Source of the DNA: Prosapia bicincta
Taxonomy: Eukaryota > Arthropoda > Insecta > Hemiptera > Cercopidae
NCBI GenBank assembly: GCA_036971475.1
Contig: JBAIZL010000001.1
Span: forward strand, 143,765,692 to 143,829,691
Direction: 5' to 3'
Length of the DNA stretch: 64,000 nt
A program made the translations under genes and the position numbers. How positions within the stretch are numbered: position 1 is the stretch's first letter; each line of letters begins with the position of its first letter. Positions 21,670 to 33,479 of this stretch are shown piece after piece. The notes beneath the pieces were generated by a model, which was given only the letters and a program-made list of their open reading frames with translations, did no database searches and was not told where the DNA came from.

Positions 21670-24600
21670 TATTTCGGATAAATTAAACGTCTTCAAAAAT
21701 ATAAAAGATTATTCAATGCTTTTTTCTTGTTCATGTTTGAAAATAACCTCCTACAATCTCTTTAGTAATTAAAAATGATTATTTACTAATATTAATGGTG
21801 GGTAAGTAACTAACATCTAAATTAAATATCTCTTTTAATTTTATCTAGCTCTGAAATATTTTTATTTCAACTGTTCTACTAATATTTGTCTTATGTTACT
21901 TGGTCTCGGTTCTCCTAATTGCCGAGGGGTATTGCGAGTGGGTTTAGGGTATATCTCCTAAAATGATTAAGTAGTTCTTATTTAATCTTTTGTTTGCTAA
22001 ACTTTATACTTAGTTAAAACGGGAAAGTTTTTTAATAAATTGCATAATATAAATATCAAACTCTAGTAATGAAATTTAATGAGCGGGAATTCTGAAGTGT
22101 TTTTATATAAAACAAGTGTCAAGGATTACGAGCTGCAATAGATTTGACAAGAGCTGGTAAAAATGACAAAAAAACTCAAACCTAGCTGCATTCAGCGATT
22201 CAGTTTATTTGGAAAATGTAACTTCTAAAGAACCCCTAAATGGTTTATCAATGGGAAATATTTATTAATAATAAAATCAGGAGCATATTGCCTCTAACAG
22301 AGAACCATTCTCTAGATAAAACTTACAAGGAGACACAAGTTTCTTTGCAGACGTTTAAATAAAAAAAAAATGAATCTATAATGTTACTTCAACATATATA
22401 TTGTTTTTATTTATGCGCTATTACCTAGTTTTTCAAATAAATATTATTCTTTTACACGTCGTATGATTTTTTGCATATTGTGTACTTTTTAAATTTTGAG
22501 ACATTTCAGTGAGGACGAATGTAATACACTTATTTTCCAAAGGCGTTGAAATATAGTGAAAAAGTAATAAATTGATTTTTATCGCGTATGAATTCACACT
22601 GAAATATTTACATTAACAATTATTTAGTTCAAGGAACGCTCCTGTAAAAGTATTTAAATTTCGTCTGCTAAATAAAATCAATTTTTAAAGCCTACGTATT
22701 TTAACTAAAACGTCTGTTCCTCTAGTTAATGTATACAGGCTTACATTATTATATTTTATTTGTTTACAGGAAACATTCTTACAAACATATATCGCAACGA
22801 GTTTTATTTTCTGTTTGTAACATAAAAAATATGTTTGTCTTTGAACCCAACATTGTTTGTGTCGCTACAATAACTCAAATTCTATGAATATCTAAGAGTC
22901 AATTTGAAAACAAAATGTACCCTAATCATATGTTAATAAAACTTATCCGTATTTGCTTTTGAATTCTTAAGACATTATTTATTCTATAAAACCTCTAGAA
23001 AAGTGGATGAAAATTGTTTTGTATCTTATATAACCTTGAATAATTACTGTTTTTAAAATCAGTGTTTACCTGGCTTTTGTTCAAAACATTTTGGCTAATG
23101 GTTTCGTCTTCGAGTTACAAAATCCAGACGCTTTACGTATGTACAATTGTTTTGAAAAGAAAAAAAAAAACAATTTCTTGGTAAATTATTGCTTTACGAA
23201 ATTGTAACAGGGGCAGAATGTCCCAATTCGTTCTTAATGAATGAAAACTGAGTGAAAGAAAATATATATTCCACGATTTTAGGGCAGGAGGTTAACTATT
23301 CTTCAGGACGTGACTATGCTTTCCTTTTAGCAAAAAAAAAACAGTCTTTTGTAGGAGGCAACATATTCCATAGTGTAATTATAAAATTATAGCTGTTTCA
23401 TTTTATATTTATTATAAGATGTTAGATGTAAAGTCGCATCACAAAAGTATATCTTTGTAAATGATATGAATAGAATAATATAGCGTATTGAAAATTCATT
23501 TTAAATATTAAAAAAATATTTTCTTTCTTCTTTTCAAAATTTAAGGAAGAATGGAAATTGACTAAATGAATGTTCTGAAATGGAATTATTTTCTCTTTTT
23601 AGATATTCTTATATATTTGACCTTATCTTCTTCTACTTTTTGTAGTAAGTAGAGATTTTAAAAAATATTAAGTTAAATTTTTAATTACTCAATATTGATC
23701 AGTATTCAATATCTGATCAGTATCGAATACTTATTGAATTGAGGTTTGGACAACTACTTAAACAAAAAATTCTCTATCTTCGTTGTTGAGATTAAATGGT
23801 TCACAATGTGGGAAAAGCTATGAAGGAAAGGAAATTATTTGTATCTTTAATATGTTTATCCTATTATAAGTAAACCTCTTACCTCTTCTTATTTGTTACT
23901 CAGGTACAATTGTATTTATTTGTGCTTCAGGATAGTATAGCTTTAGCGGAGCATCCTAGCGTCCAATGACACAATTAAGTGTGAATTTGTATAACTATTT
24001 TAACCAAATGGTGATTTTTTTTAACATGTTAAAATTAAATACTGATTTGTCAATCGTTTAGTAAAACTATTATTACAAAAATCTAAATATATCTGAAGGA
24101 AGTACTGTTATAACGACAAACGTGCTCGTAGGGTGCCCATTAATTGATTGATTCCGTTTTGTTTAACTTTTAGTCTTAACAATAATTTTATTGGGAATAT
24201 CCCGGAAAACCGATACCCCCTAATTACTAGCATACAGATATCGTAGTTAGGATTTTTTGTTTGTTTTTATTCAAAGTTAAAATGGTTGTTTTAAATATGG
24301 TTAACTTATAAAAGTAGGTACCTCTCTTCACTCAATCGAAAGTAGGTAATTTTTAGATACAGGTCATCTCACGCTTAGCCAACATTTCCCTGTTGCGAAT
24401 AAAATAGAATCACTATGTTCTTACCTTTCTCTTATTTAGTTACATCTATCTTTCGCTAACCATCTTTGTATAAGAAAGGGTAGACCACGGTAGAGAAAAG
24501 CTCTACAGCAGGCAAAGATATAAATCGCCTTGTAACCCCTATGCATCCAGCACTAAGCTGTGTTATGTCCATTATATCTATGTTATATATATGTTATATA

Positions 24601-26027
24601 TCTGTGTTTTATCTATTTTACGAAGACCGTAACACCATGGATAAAGATTTATTTTCTTAATATTATCTAAGACAGGTTCATTAGTTGTAAAATGTATTAT
24701 TATGCAATTGTTTTTGTTATGCTGGTAATGCTGCTTTAAATAATTGTATTCAACGTTCCATCCTATAGTTGTGCTATAGCACAAAGTAACCTATACTCCA
24801 TCGCTCATTAGGGTTAGGAACTGTATACATTTAATAGTAACAATACGCGACACAGAAAGATGACCTTCAAAATACATTGTAACGAACTTGTGTTGTGCAC
24901 GATATCAGAAACGCTTTACACGTATCTAAGCTTTTTCATAGTAGGGCCTATATTGCTTCATTTTAAAGGTAACGAACCAACAAAGGGTAACGAATACATA
25001 AGAGGTTTGAAATTTAGGGTAATGGTAAATCCAAATTTTGTTTTAAATTTAGGTTTCTACATAGTATATTATAAGAATAGTACATATTTATCATGAAAAT
25101 GAAATGTAATTACTCATCTAATGTATGGAAACCTATGTCTCCTTTATCCTTAGCACAATAATAAAGTTTGTCTTACAATTCCAATACGTTAATCTGGCTT
25201 TAATTGGATATTCCATTATAGAATGGCCATCTTTATCCTTCAAAACGTTTTTCCACAAATACAAAATAGATAGCTAAACATGATCACGTTCGTAAATCTA
25301 TCCTTAAAGCTAATATTGTTTATGGATTACACAAGGAATGAAGATTCATGCTAACCTTCGATCGTTGAAGCATAGAGCAGAAGAAATTAGGGAATATTTT
25401 TGAAATAGTTATATCATCCGATATGATTATCTCGCTCTTTTCGTTTCTGAAAGAAAATACATATCTAGATATTATCAGGAAGATTGGTTTTATATTTCAA
25501 CTTTCGAAATATTTCTTTGCAACAATGGTTTTACAAACAAACGCAAGTAAACATATTTTTTAAAAAATTAAAACAAAGGTTTAATGTATTATAACACACA
25601 AAACTTGAAAACTAAATTAAATATAATTACCTTAGTATAAGTTAAATATTTTTACAACTAAAAATCATCTGATAATGTTTCTCAGTTATGACGTCCACAA
25701 CAAACCGGATGTGGATATTTCCCTTAAACAATTGCAAGCAGACAAATTTTAAGCTTTGCCAGGGTATAGAAAGCAGTGTATCCAAATAGTTTTCTCCATT
25801 AGTACGAAGTTTCTGATATCATTGACCGTGTTCTTTGGGGTAATGTAATAATCTTCTTGCTTTGTCAACTAAAGCCTCTAAGCCTAAATGTATTAGTTTA
25901 TACATATATGAGTTTACATATTCTCACCTCCTATTAAAATAAAAATCTTTGTCTCTTTTTCCATTTATCTTTTTTCTATCTGTTTCTCTCATTCTCTTTC
26001 TTTCTCTCACTTTCTCCCATTTTCTCT

Positions 26028-26065
<38 letters not shown>

Positions 26066-26166
26066 TCTATTACTAGATTTGTTTGTGCTATTTCGTAACT
26101 TTTTAACCATTGCAGCTCAGTAAACCTCAAACAATATACAAAAAACCAATGGAATAAATTTTCAAG
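21670..26166. other. AT-rich DNA without recognisable gene
   Basis: No frame above chance, no TIR pair and no array. A (CT)n-rich tract at 25960-26068 is listed separately. An interleaved set of short palindromes around 23692-23748 (caatattgatcag...ctgatcagtatcgaata) is the only structured piece I saw. Confidence 0.4.
25960..26068. repeat. Imperfect (CT)n tract
   Basis: Pyrimidine tract of CT and TTCTC units, pure near 26034-26057. The minus-strand Arg/Glu-rich frame over it is an artefact of the repeat. Confidence 0.9.
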
Positions 26167-26247
26167 GAAAATGATAACATTAGAAGAAGCTGGTAAAATA
26201 TGCGACGATTTACCTGGTTGCTTGAAGTTGCAACTTCAAAGTGGCAG
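26167..26247 (+). CDS. Candidate internal exon, 81 nt
   Basis: Bordered by a good acceptor (aataaattttcaag before 26167) and a donor (GTAATT after GTGGCAG). Only one frame is open; it uses one leading and two trailing bases and encodes 26 complete codons (KMITLEEAGKICDDLPGCLK then LQLQSG). A short amphipathic helix followed by an alternating hydrophobic strand resembles the end of a PDZ domain, but this is only a suggestion. The phase (2 trailing bases) would fit an exon with one leading base, such as 39336-39456, although many kilobases intervene. No partner exon was proven. Confidence 0.35.
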
Positions 26248-26584
26248 GTAATTTATTACGACTTCATGTATGATTTTTAAGTACGAATTAATCACATTTC
26301 AACTATTTAAAAAAAATGTATATGTGAATAATTCAAAAAAATTGGATTTATTTAGTAAAAATAGTACACATATAATAATAATATCTAGGTTTCACAACGA
26401 ATATAGTTTTGGCGTTAATAGTAATAATAATAATATTAAACCCAGCAATAAAAATACTTGACACTTGTACAATTAAAGACACTTGAGTACTTTCATGCAA
26501 TAAATTATTTATTTATTTATTCAACTCATTCAATTATTTTTGGCTTTTAAAAACAGTTTAGAAACTTTAGAAAACTCTACATGA

Positions 26585-26734
26585 ATGTCTTCCTTTGACA
26601 AGGGCGAAAGAATCTCCGAAGATAAGAGAAAAGGGTGCCTGACAAGGGAACGAGACAATAAATTTCGAATAATGTTTGGGTTAGGACGCTATTTTTCCCG
26701 AGTCTATCACAATATCTTATCTAAGACCCTTTAA
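26585..26734 (+). CDS. Small unrecognised open frame (49 codons) in a GC-richer islet
   Basis: ATG at 26585 directly after a stop, ending TAA at 26732. The peptide is hydrophilic at first (MSSFDKGERISEDKRKGCLT) and then reads RERDNKFRIMFGLGRYFSRV. The islet of lower A+T continues to about 26810. Reading on the other strand is also partly open, so the islet may instead be an old transposon piece. No family recognised. Confidence 0.2.
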   Translation: MSSFDKGERISEDKRKGCLTRERDNKFRIMFGLGRYFSRVYHNILSKTL

Positions 26735-27282
26735 ACCTTGGTCAATACCCAGCACCTGCAGACGTGTGAGTGTTGGGAAGTTTATACCCTTTGCAAAGTT
26801 TACTGCTCAATAAATTGCCAAATGTTCTTTACCTATTTCTACATAAAATAAAATTCAACTTAACATTTTAACAGGTTATTAAATAAAGTAAACTCTTTTC
26901 TATACAATCTCTCCTATAATTGGTAAACATGTAGCTATTAAAAAAAACTACCTATTTTTAGGTAACTGCTAAGACTAATTTTAGCTATAGCGGTTTAGCT
27001 AGTGTTGTTATAAATTTTAATATAACAATAGAATATTCAAAAATAAACGTATGTGTTTAGTTTATAATTATGAACCAATATCAAAATATTTGGTCAAATG
27101 TTTTAGCTAGCTCAACAAAATAAATTACAAAGTTTTGAAATATAGTTACTTTCTACTACACGAAAAAAGAAAAAAAAGAAGAGAAAAAATCAATCATAGC
27201 TATACGAATTCAGGACGTGACGATAAAGAAAGAGAAAATGGCAGACAAATTTATAATGCAATTAAACATACAATATACCTAC

Positions 27283-27286
<4 letters not shown>

Positions 27287-27329
<43 letters not shown>
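27287..27329. repeat. (TA)n microsatellite
   Basis: Uninterrupted TA run of about 21 units. Confidence 0.95.
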
Positions 27330-27333
<4 letters not shown>

Positions 27334-27503
27334 CTAATATATATTATGTACTACAGTACCCTTCCTTTGTACGGGGTTGACGAACATTTGTATTGATTTA
27401 ATTTGTATTTGTATTTGGGTTGAATTTAATTTACTGAAATTAAATCCCAATAAAAAAAACTAACTAGAGTTTATAAACCCACCGTAAGGGAGTTTCCAAC
27501 TCA

Positions 27504-27595
27504 GTGACGCGGTGCACTGACGGAACGTGTAAATAAAAATAGGCCTATGTGGAAACCATGGACCCTGAGAATGACCATGTAAAATTTCAGGTATT
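27504..27595 (+). repeat. Dispersed repeat C, copy 1 (retroelement 3'-end-like)
   Basis: Shares with 28526-28640 the ordered blocks ctgacggaa, taggcctatgt, aacca(t)gga and tgtaaaatttcag. The last block is typical of the 3' ends of insect RTE-like LINEs and their SINEs. It lacks the terminal (ACAC)n of copy 2. Confidence 0.6.
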
Positions 27596-28525
27596 TATTT
27601 CCCCTTTCCCACTTGTGCGATAGGGGTTCAATTATAACGGTCAACGCAGAAAGTCATCAGGGATACGAAAAAATATTGAAAAAATAGAGGCTATTTACCT
27701 GTATTAAAATATACCTTTAAAGTGTTCAATCAGGATATTTGGTTCTAATTTTATACAAAATTACTTAATTAAACGTGGACTTCCGCCGAGTAACATTTCG
27801 TCACGTGATGTCTGTTCTAGCCTCACCTGTGTGCATTTCGTTAAGGGTATAACATTACAACCACAGTTCTCCTGACTTGATAATTACAGTATATAAAATT
27901 AACCTCCCGTGGCAATAACAAACAAGAATTGTCAATACCGCTTCAGGACAAGTTTTTGATTCATTTTACAAGCATTGTATTGGAAATGGGCAATGTGGAT
28001 TTTTACCAGAACTATTAGTACCACGTTCTGGGGAAATTACATCTTTCCGAAATTGTAAACTCTTGGGGTGTGAACGTCATTCTTCATAATTTCTTCTCAT
28101 CTCTGATGACTTTCTTTGCTGCCCGGTAGATTAGTTTTCTGTGAAATCGCGGACGTGAGAACGGGAAATAAATAGCTAATTTTATCTAAATTGGTTCAGT
28201 ATTTCACGTGATTAAGTAATAAACTTACTGAAAGACACCATTACATTTTTATATAACAGTATAAATTAGTTCTCAATAAATATATCAAACTATGAACTTA
28301 CTGATTACTGTCATGAAAACGAAGAGTAGAATGTAACACAACATTTGTAAAGTAACTTATATATAACCTCGAAATATTAATAACAAACAATCACAACAAT
28401 TACTATCAGCTGTTCAAAATCCTTTAAATGTTACTGTTACAGTTGATCAGCTGATTAAGTAAAGTTAAATAATAAATTGAGTATAGCAAATGTTTTGTTA
28501 GGTGAGATTTCAAGGCACGTGGGGC

Positions 28526-28660
28526 GTTGCCCTGACGGAATTTCCAAATAACTATAGGCCTATGTTTTAACCAGGGACTCTATAAATGTCTGTGTAAAAT
28601 TTCAGCTCAGTGGGTAAAGAAATTCTGACGTAATTGAGTAACACATACACACAAACCGGC
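28526..28660 (+). repeat. Dispersed repeat C, copy 2, with tail
   Basis: Same blocks as 27504-27595. It then continues cagctcagtgggtaaagaaa, ttctgacgtaattgagtaac and a short (AC)n. A conserved block ending in a 'gtaac + ACAC' tail is the usual form of RTE/SINE 3' termini in insects. Confidence 0.6.
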
Positions 28661-28959
28661 ACAACGTCTCAACACCTGTAACAATTTTGCTAAGCGCCGC
28701 CGTCAGCACTTCCTTCTGCTGCTAAGTAAAAATTTTCAAACGAGCCGGTCCAACCCACGGTCAGAACCCTGTGCAATGCTCGCCAAAATATGCCAGAGAA
28801 CCAGTCACTGGACTTTATTTAAAAACCTTACTAGAATGAGTTCCTTTGAAGACATACATGGCTATCTGGCCATCTGGTTTAGGATTGTGTAAGAAATTTC
28901 TTTAAGTAAATATAATCACTGCTTTGTTAGCAAGTTAGTAAACAATCTTGGTTTTATTT

Positions 28960-29990
28960 AATTATAATTTTACTTCTCTTATAGTACAGATAGTAATTAA
29001 TTTATATATTTAATTTTTCCTAAATTCTTGAGAATTATTTAACCTCTCAATATAAAATGTCTAACCTCTTTTGTAAACCCATAAATTTTTATATCGCCTA
29101 TCTCATCTCCATTCTTTTACGAAAATTGTAATAAATTACATTTTAGTTTTGAATTCAAAATTAAACCTCATTCTGTTAAATTTAAAACTCAAAAATTTAA
29201 TACTAAATTATTTCTTTAATTTAAAACTTCTAGTTTAATTGCAAAATTTTACTTAACTCTTTTCTACAAGATTTTAATTTATGATCAAAGTCTCATTTCA
29301 ATATACTTATTTAACAAGCAATTCATTTCACCATGAAATCTCTTAATATTCGACTTTAATATATTCCACTTTATAAACAAATAACCGACTTTTAAAACAA
29401 CCCAAATTCTTTATCCTTTCAGTGTAAAATCTATAGCTTCTTTTGTAAACAACTAAACTTTTATAACATCTTTTCTTACCTAAATCCTCTTTCAAAAGTT
29501 TCATAAATTTAATTTTAAATTATAATCACTATTAATCCTTTCTTTGTTACTATATAAAAACTCAAATGTTATTATTTATTTGTTTAATCAATTAAAACTT
29601 CTAATTTAATTTGCAAAAATTCTACGTTACTTTTCTCAACTAGATTTTGATTTGTTTTCCAAGACATCATTTCAATTTAACTTATTTCAGCAAACGTTTC
29701 ATTTTACCAAGGAATCTGTTAATATTTGACTATGGTATATTAAACCAAATAAAGAACAGACATTTAAAAACCCAAATTATTTCTAACCACCATTTTAAAA
29801 TATTTTCTATCTTTCTTGAAATTCAACAACAACTAATTTTAGACCCACATGAGAACAACTAAAATTTCTCTCAGTCTTTATCTCTAACATAGCTTATCTC
29901 TATACATGATATTTATTTAAACATTTTGTATGGCTTAAAGTTTTTTCATAGGATCCACATATCCGTTTTCCAAGATTATACTTCCTTCTT
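28960..29990 (+). repeat. Degenerate ~371-bp tandem repeat in a G-poor tract
   Basis: Landmarks recur at constant spacing: ttttgtaaac at 29069 and 29441; aaaacttctaRtttaatt at 29224 and 29594; cccaaattNttt at 29401 and 29771; and a weaker third phase near 29813. Between landmarks the units are strongly diverged. G is rare on the plus strand throughout, so the minus strand is purine-rich. Confidence 0.6.
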
Positions 29991-30650
29991 TTATAAGGTT
30001 CTGTCAAACCTAAACATTATTTACTTTTCAATTTTTGTAATGCATGGGTCATTTTTGTAACGCTTTTTCTTTTTTAAAACCTTTATACAATTCCTAAATA
30101 ATTTTGAAACTAATTTTTTCTTTCATATACCCGTTTTCCAGGTCAACCTATATTCTAATCAAGTTTTGTTACAAAACAGTTATGTTTCATGGCTTCAGCA
30201 AAGTGTTAACAAATCGAATTTTTATGACTAACAATTTAAAATATCTTTTTTCTACTAATTATTTATTCGTATTGAACGACCTTTAAATTTTTAATTATAT
30301 TTTTATGTTTAAACTTTTTTTTATTTTTGTCTTTTACTTTAATTTTTTCTTTCAACAATTTATTACCAAACATTTTTATTTGTATCTTTTCAATTTACAA
30401 AGAGGGATTTCGCCATTTTAGTTTGAGGTATCTACCACAAACTAACGCTACCCCTTCCTATTACATTCTGAAACAAAAGCACTACTCTAAACGCATTTTC
30501 ATCTTTTGCAAAATTTGTTTAAATTCAAACTTTAAAATTTCAACATATCCCAACGGTTAAACAAACGTCAAAAAATTCAACAAAAAACCTTTAATTTATT
30601 TCAGAGATAGAAGCTAATATCTGACCTTTTTGGAGGTAATTTCTTCCTGG
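29991..30650 (+). other. Continuation of G-poor tract
   Basis: Same T/A/C-rich composition as the 371-bp repeats. Open frames at 30104-30286 and 30327-30560 are explained by the shortage of G and hence of TAG/TGA. No gene supported. Confidence 0.4.
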
Positions 30651-30660
30651 TCCACCGATG

Positions 30661-30830
30661 GCGTGATGTCAAATCTCCCCCATTAGCGGCTGGACATCTT
30701 GGAAGTTGGGCCCGTCCAAAGTTGGCTTCTTTTTCCTTTTACCCTTGTTGCCGTGATGTCATCTCCTTTGCGGCTGGCCATCTTGGATGTTAAACTCGTC
30801 CAAATGTTGTGTCACTCCTGCTTCTTTTGT
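30661..30830 (-). promoter_or_regulatory. Duplicated ~90-bp block with YY1- and CRE-like sites
   Basis: Two direct copies start at 30661 and 30751 (Cgtgatgtca...gcggctggNcatcttgga...cgtccaaa). Read on the minus strand, each gives a YY1/PHO-like AAGATG(G/T)CCAGCCGC and a CRE-like TGACATCACG. The minus strand also has an ATG in the YY1 site (ccaagATGG) opening a 33-codon frame (MASRKGDDITATRVKGKRSQ...). Start-proximal YY1 sites are typical of some retroelement promoters. Promoter function, and direction toward the G-poor tract, are inferred. Confidence 0.4.
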
Positions 30831-31023
30831 GCTTTCTGACTGAAACAAAGCGTTACGCGTTATCTTCACAATATATTACGCTTTTATAATTATGTTTTCA
30901 ATTTAAACTCTTGGATCTAGTCTTTAAATACTGCTTTAGCACTGCATCTATATTTCCAAAATTAATTTCACTCTCGGTTTCGCCTACCCTTTGTTTTTCA
31001 CGGTTCAAATTTAAATTTTAGAG

Positions 31024-31704
31024 GTGAATTTAGTTAATTTTAACGTTAAATTGTTTAAAGACTCCAATTTTTGGCACTGTTCATTTTTTATTATCTCACT
31101 GATTCTAGTTTTATTAAATATATATTTTTTTCTGCAACTAATTTTCTCGCGGGCGCTACGAGATCTCTGGCAAACGACGAGTGGTTCACCTTTCCTCCTT
31201 AAAAAGGTTTTAAAACACAGAGATTACACTCCCGTTCTTAGACCTGCATTTTTTTATCACTTTACGTTCACAAACCAGAGCGCGTTCCACACAACCTTAC
31301 CGTTTGCTCTTCCAAACAACGCTAACCAAAATTTCTGCGTTTTCCCAAGCATTGGCTACCCTGCCGCTTGTATCATTCAATCGCCATTCTCCATTCTGAC
31401 GACTACTGAATACTGGGTATGTCGTCATTTCCTGTGTACTCTACCCCTCCACATACTCGTATATACTTTTGGTCGACTTTTGCACAATTTACTTCATTAT
31501 TCTTTAACTCTCTCTGTAGGCATTTTTGTCATGTGGTATCGGCACTTTCTTCTTCTTTTTCTGCTCTGCATTCGCTCGAATGTCGATGGTGTTTCTAGAT
31601 GGATTCTACACCGTTATCCCTCTATGTATCAAAATCCTTTCTCCCCTCTAGTGGCTTTGTTTCTACAGCTTAAACCCGTTCAATTCAAGTTACTTTATGC
31701 CTAA
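31024..31704 (+). other. 226-codon open stretch in T/C-rich DNA, doubtful CDS
   Basis: This is one of the longer open frames in the window, opening at a non-ATG codon (gtg). The translation is hydrophobic, rich in Phe, Leu, His and Tyr, and has no recognisable domain. The plus strand here is T/C-rich and poor in A and G, which removes stop codons passively. The sequence could be the untranslated leader or antisense strand of the element that contains the 30661-30830 promoter-like block. I would not annotate a protein without homology. Confidence 0.2.
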
Positions 31705-31719
31705 GCCATTTCTATTTTG

Positions 31720-33170
31720 TTTTAGCTTCGCAATTCCTACCTGTTTTAAAATTCATGAAATTTAAAATTTCACTTGCAAAGGTAAAATGTGACATTTTTG
31801 CCCGTTGCAACACACGTACACACACATACATAAACGATTAGATTTTTGTACATTAGTAGAGATTTGCTTTACTTGAGTTTTTCTACAGGATCTTTAACTC
31901 TAAACTTTATTTTCGTAAAATCTTCCACAGTAATGCCACTTTTATGTACCTTACTTAATATCACTTACAACTTAATTTTGTCTGTTACTTAATAATATTT
32001 ATTACTTTTACTTTTCGAATTTACTTTTTTTATTTTAATTTAATACTTGCTACCAAAGTAACCAGTCGCCCACTTCATACCCTGTATTGTGATTAACTTG
32101 TCCTGAGTTTCGCCGGAACTAATATGTTGTGCATTTAATGAACTAAAATAGGCACTGAAATTACAGTCATTTGGAGCTTTGTATCATTGCAGAACCTGTG
32201 AGATATTGAGTTCAGCTTGATAGATAAAACTTATGTGACTATTTGAGTAATAGTTGGTCATATCTGTCAGTATCTTAGGACTAAATTCATTTTCTTATAT
32301 TCATATGTGATTAGGCTACGTGAGACGAAAATATTGAGTAGCAAAGCAGTTATTTTAATACATGCTGTGAGCACTTCAGTATTTTTATAAAACTAATATT
32401 TCAAACCATTCCTTAAGTACAAAACAACACAATGTTAATTTTGACGTAAATCATGGACAAAGTTAAAGGTGACACACAGTTTTGTCTCCTCGTTCCACTT
32501 TATTTGGTATACAATGTCATAGTGGATCATCACATTATCATTTACCAATAATATTAGTAATTTCATTAAATAATGTATTATATCTGTTAGAATCTTTCAA
32601 GGCTATATTTCAAAACGCGTCTGTATTGTACTGTTTTACTTTTGTAACCTATCATTTTCAATGATACACTTTGTGAAAGTGACTAGCCACAAATTAAAGG
32701 TGAAAATTATTTGTCAATATTATCTTTAGAAATACTTGAGAGTATCATTGTTATTTAAGAAAAAATAATTACGTTTTAAGGTGTTTAAACAAATTTATAT
32801 TTCCAAATTGGAAACATGTAAATTTGGATTTTCAAATATATTCGTTAACATAGGTTTGTAAAAATTCTAAACATCTATTTTGAGTCTAGGTATTATGTAA
32901 AGTAATTGTTTTAGAAATATGCTATGTAATGTTTGTTTGGGTTCTTTCAAAATCTGTAAGGTTATAATAGCATTATAGTATAGGTTAGTACTATAGTATA
33001 GTATAGTTAAAATACGCCAACAATAGTCGTATGATATGTGAAATATGATTTCTGAATATTTACTACTGTAATTAAGAAACAGGTTTTATGTAATAACAAT
33101 TTTTAATGTGATAAAACGTTTGTAACTGTATTGTTAAAATGTCATCGAATATAATTACTATTATATACTC
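31720..33170. other. AT-rich DNA without recognisable gene
   Basis: Short chance frames. A run of overlapping tatagta units (32969-33010) is the only structure seen. Confidence 0.4.
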
Positions 33171-33175
33171 CTTAC

Positions 33176-33439
33176 AATAATCTGCCGAGCGACCTTTACT
33201 CAAAGGGTTCCATGAACGAATGTAAACTTTGTCACTCATGAAACAATTGACAATTTTATATAACAGATTCACCGAACTAAACAAGCATAAAATTGAACGT
33301 GACATATGCATAAAGCCGCCCGTTGACACATCCAGCAAAATTCTGCATGATTCAAGTGGAAATGAGTTATAGAGTTTGTGTGTCCATGGCAGCAACACGG
33401 ATACATAAGTTTGAAATATTTTACACAAAATATGCATCG
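33176..33439 (-). CDS. Candidate minus-strand exon, 264 nt
   Basis: Lies inside a 132-codon open frame (33072-33470). Read on the minus strand it is preceded by tttgtgctatttag (acceptor) and followed by GTAAGGAGT (a good donor). It has two leading and one trailing base, a phase-1 exon at both ends, and 87 codons. Codons such as GGC GGC, CGC TCG GCA and ACG are uncommon in the surrounding DNA. The peptide contains several Cys and a WNPLSKGRSADY end. No family recognised. A frame of this length can arise by chance in 64 kb, so the splice borders are the main support. Confidence 0.3.
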
Positions 33440-33479
33440 CTAAATAGCACAAACGTATACCTATATCCAAATGGTTTAG

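Noticed and set aside
25924..26130. Arg/Glu-rich minus-strand frame
   Set aside because: Translation of the CT/GA-rich tract.
27135..27380. 81-codon frame with Tyr-Ile repeat
   Set aside because: Half is microsatellite; the rest is Lys/Arg-rich A-tract translation without support.
30605..30635. 31-base segment between a fine acceptor and GTAATT donor
   Set aside because: All three frames contain a stop, so it cannot be an internal coding exon.
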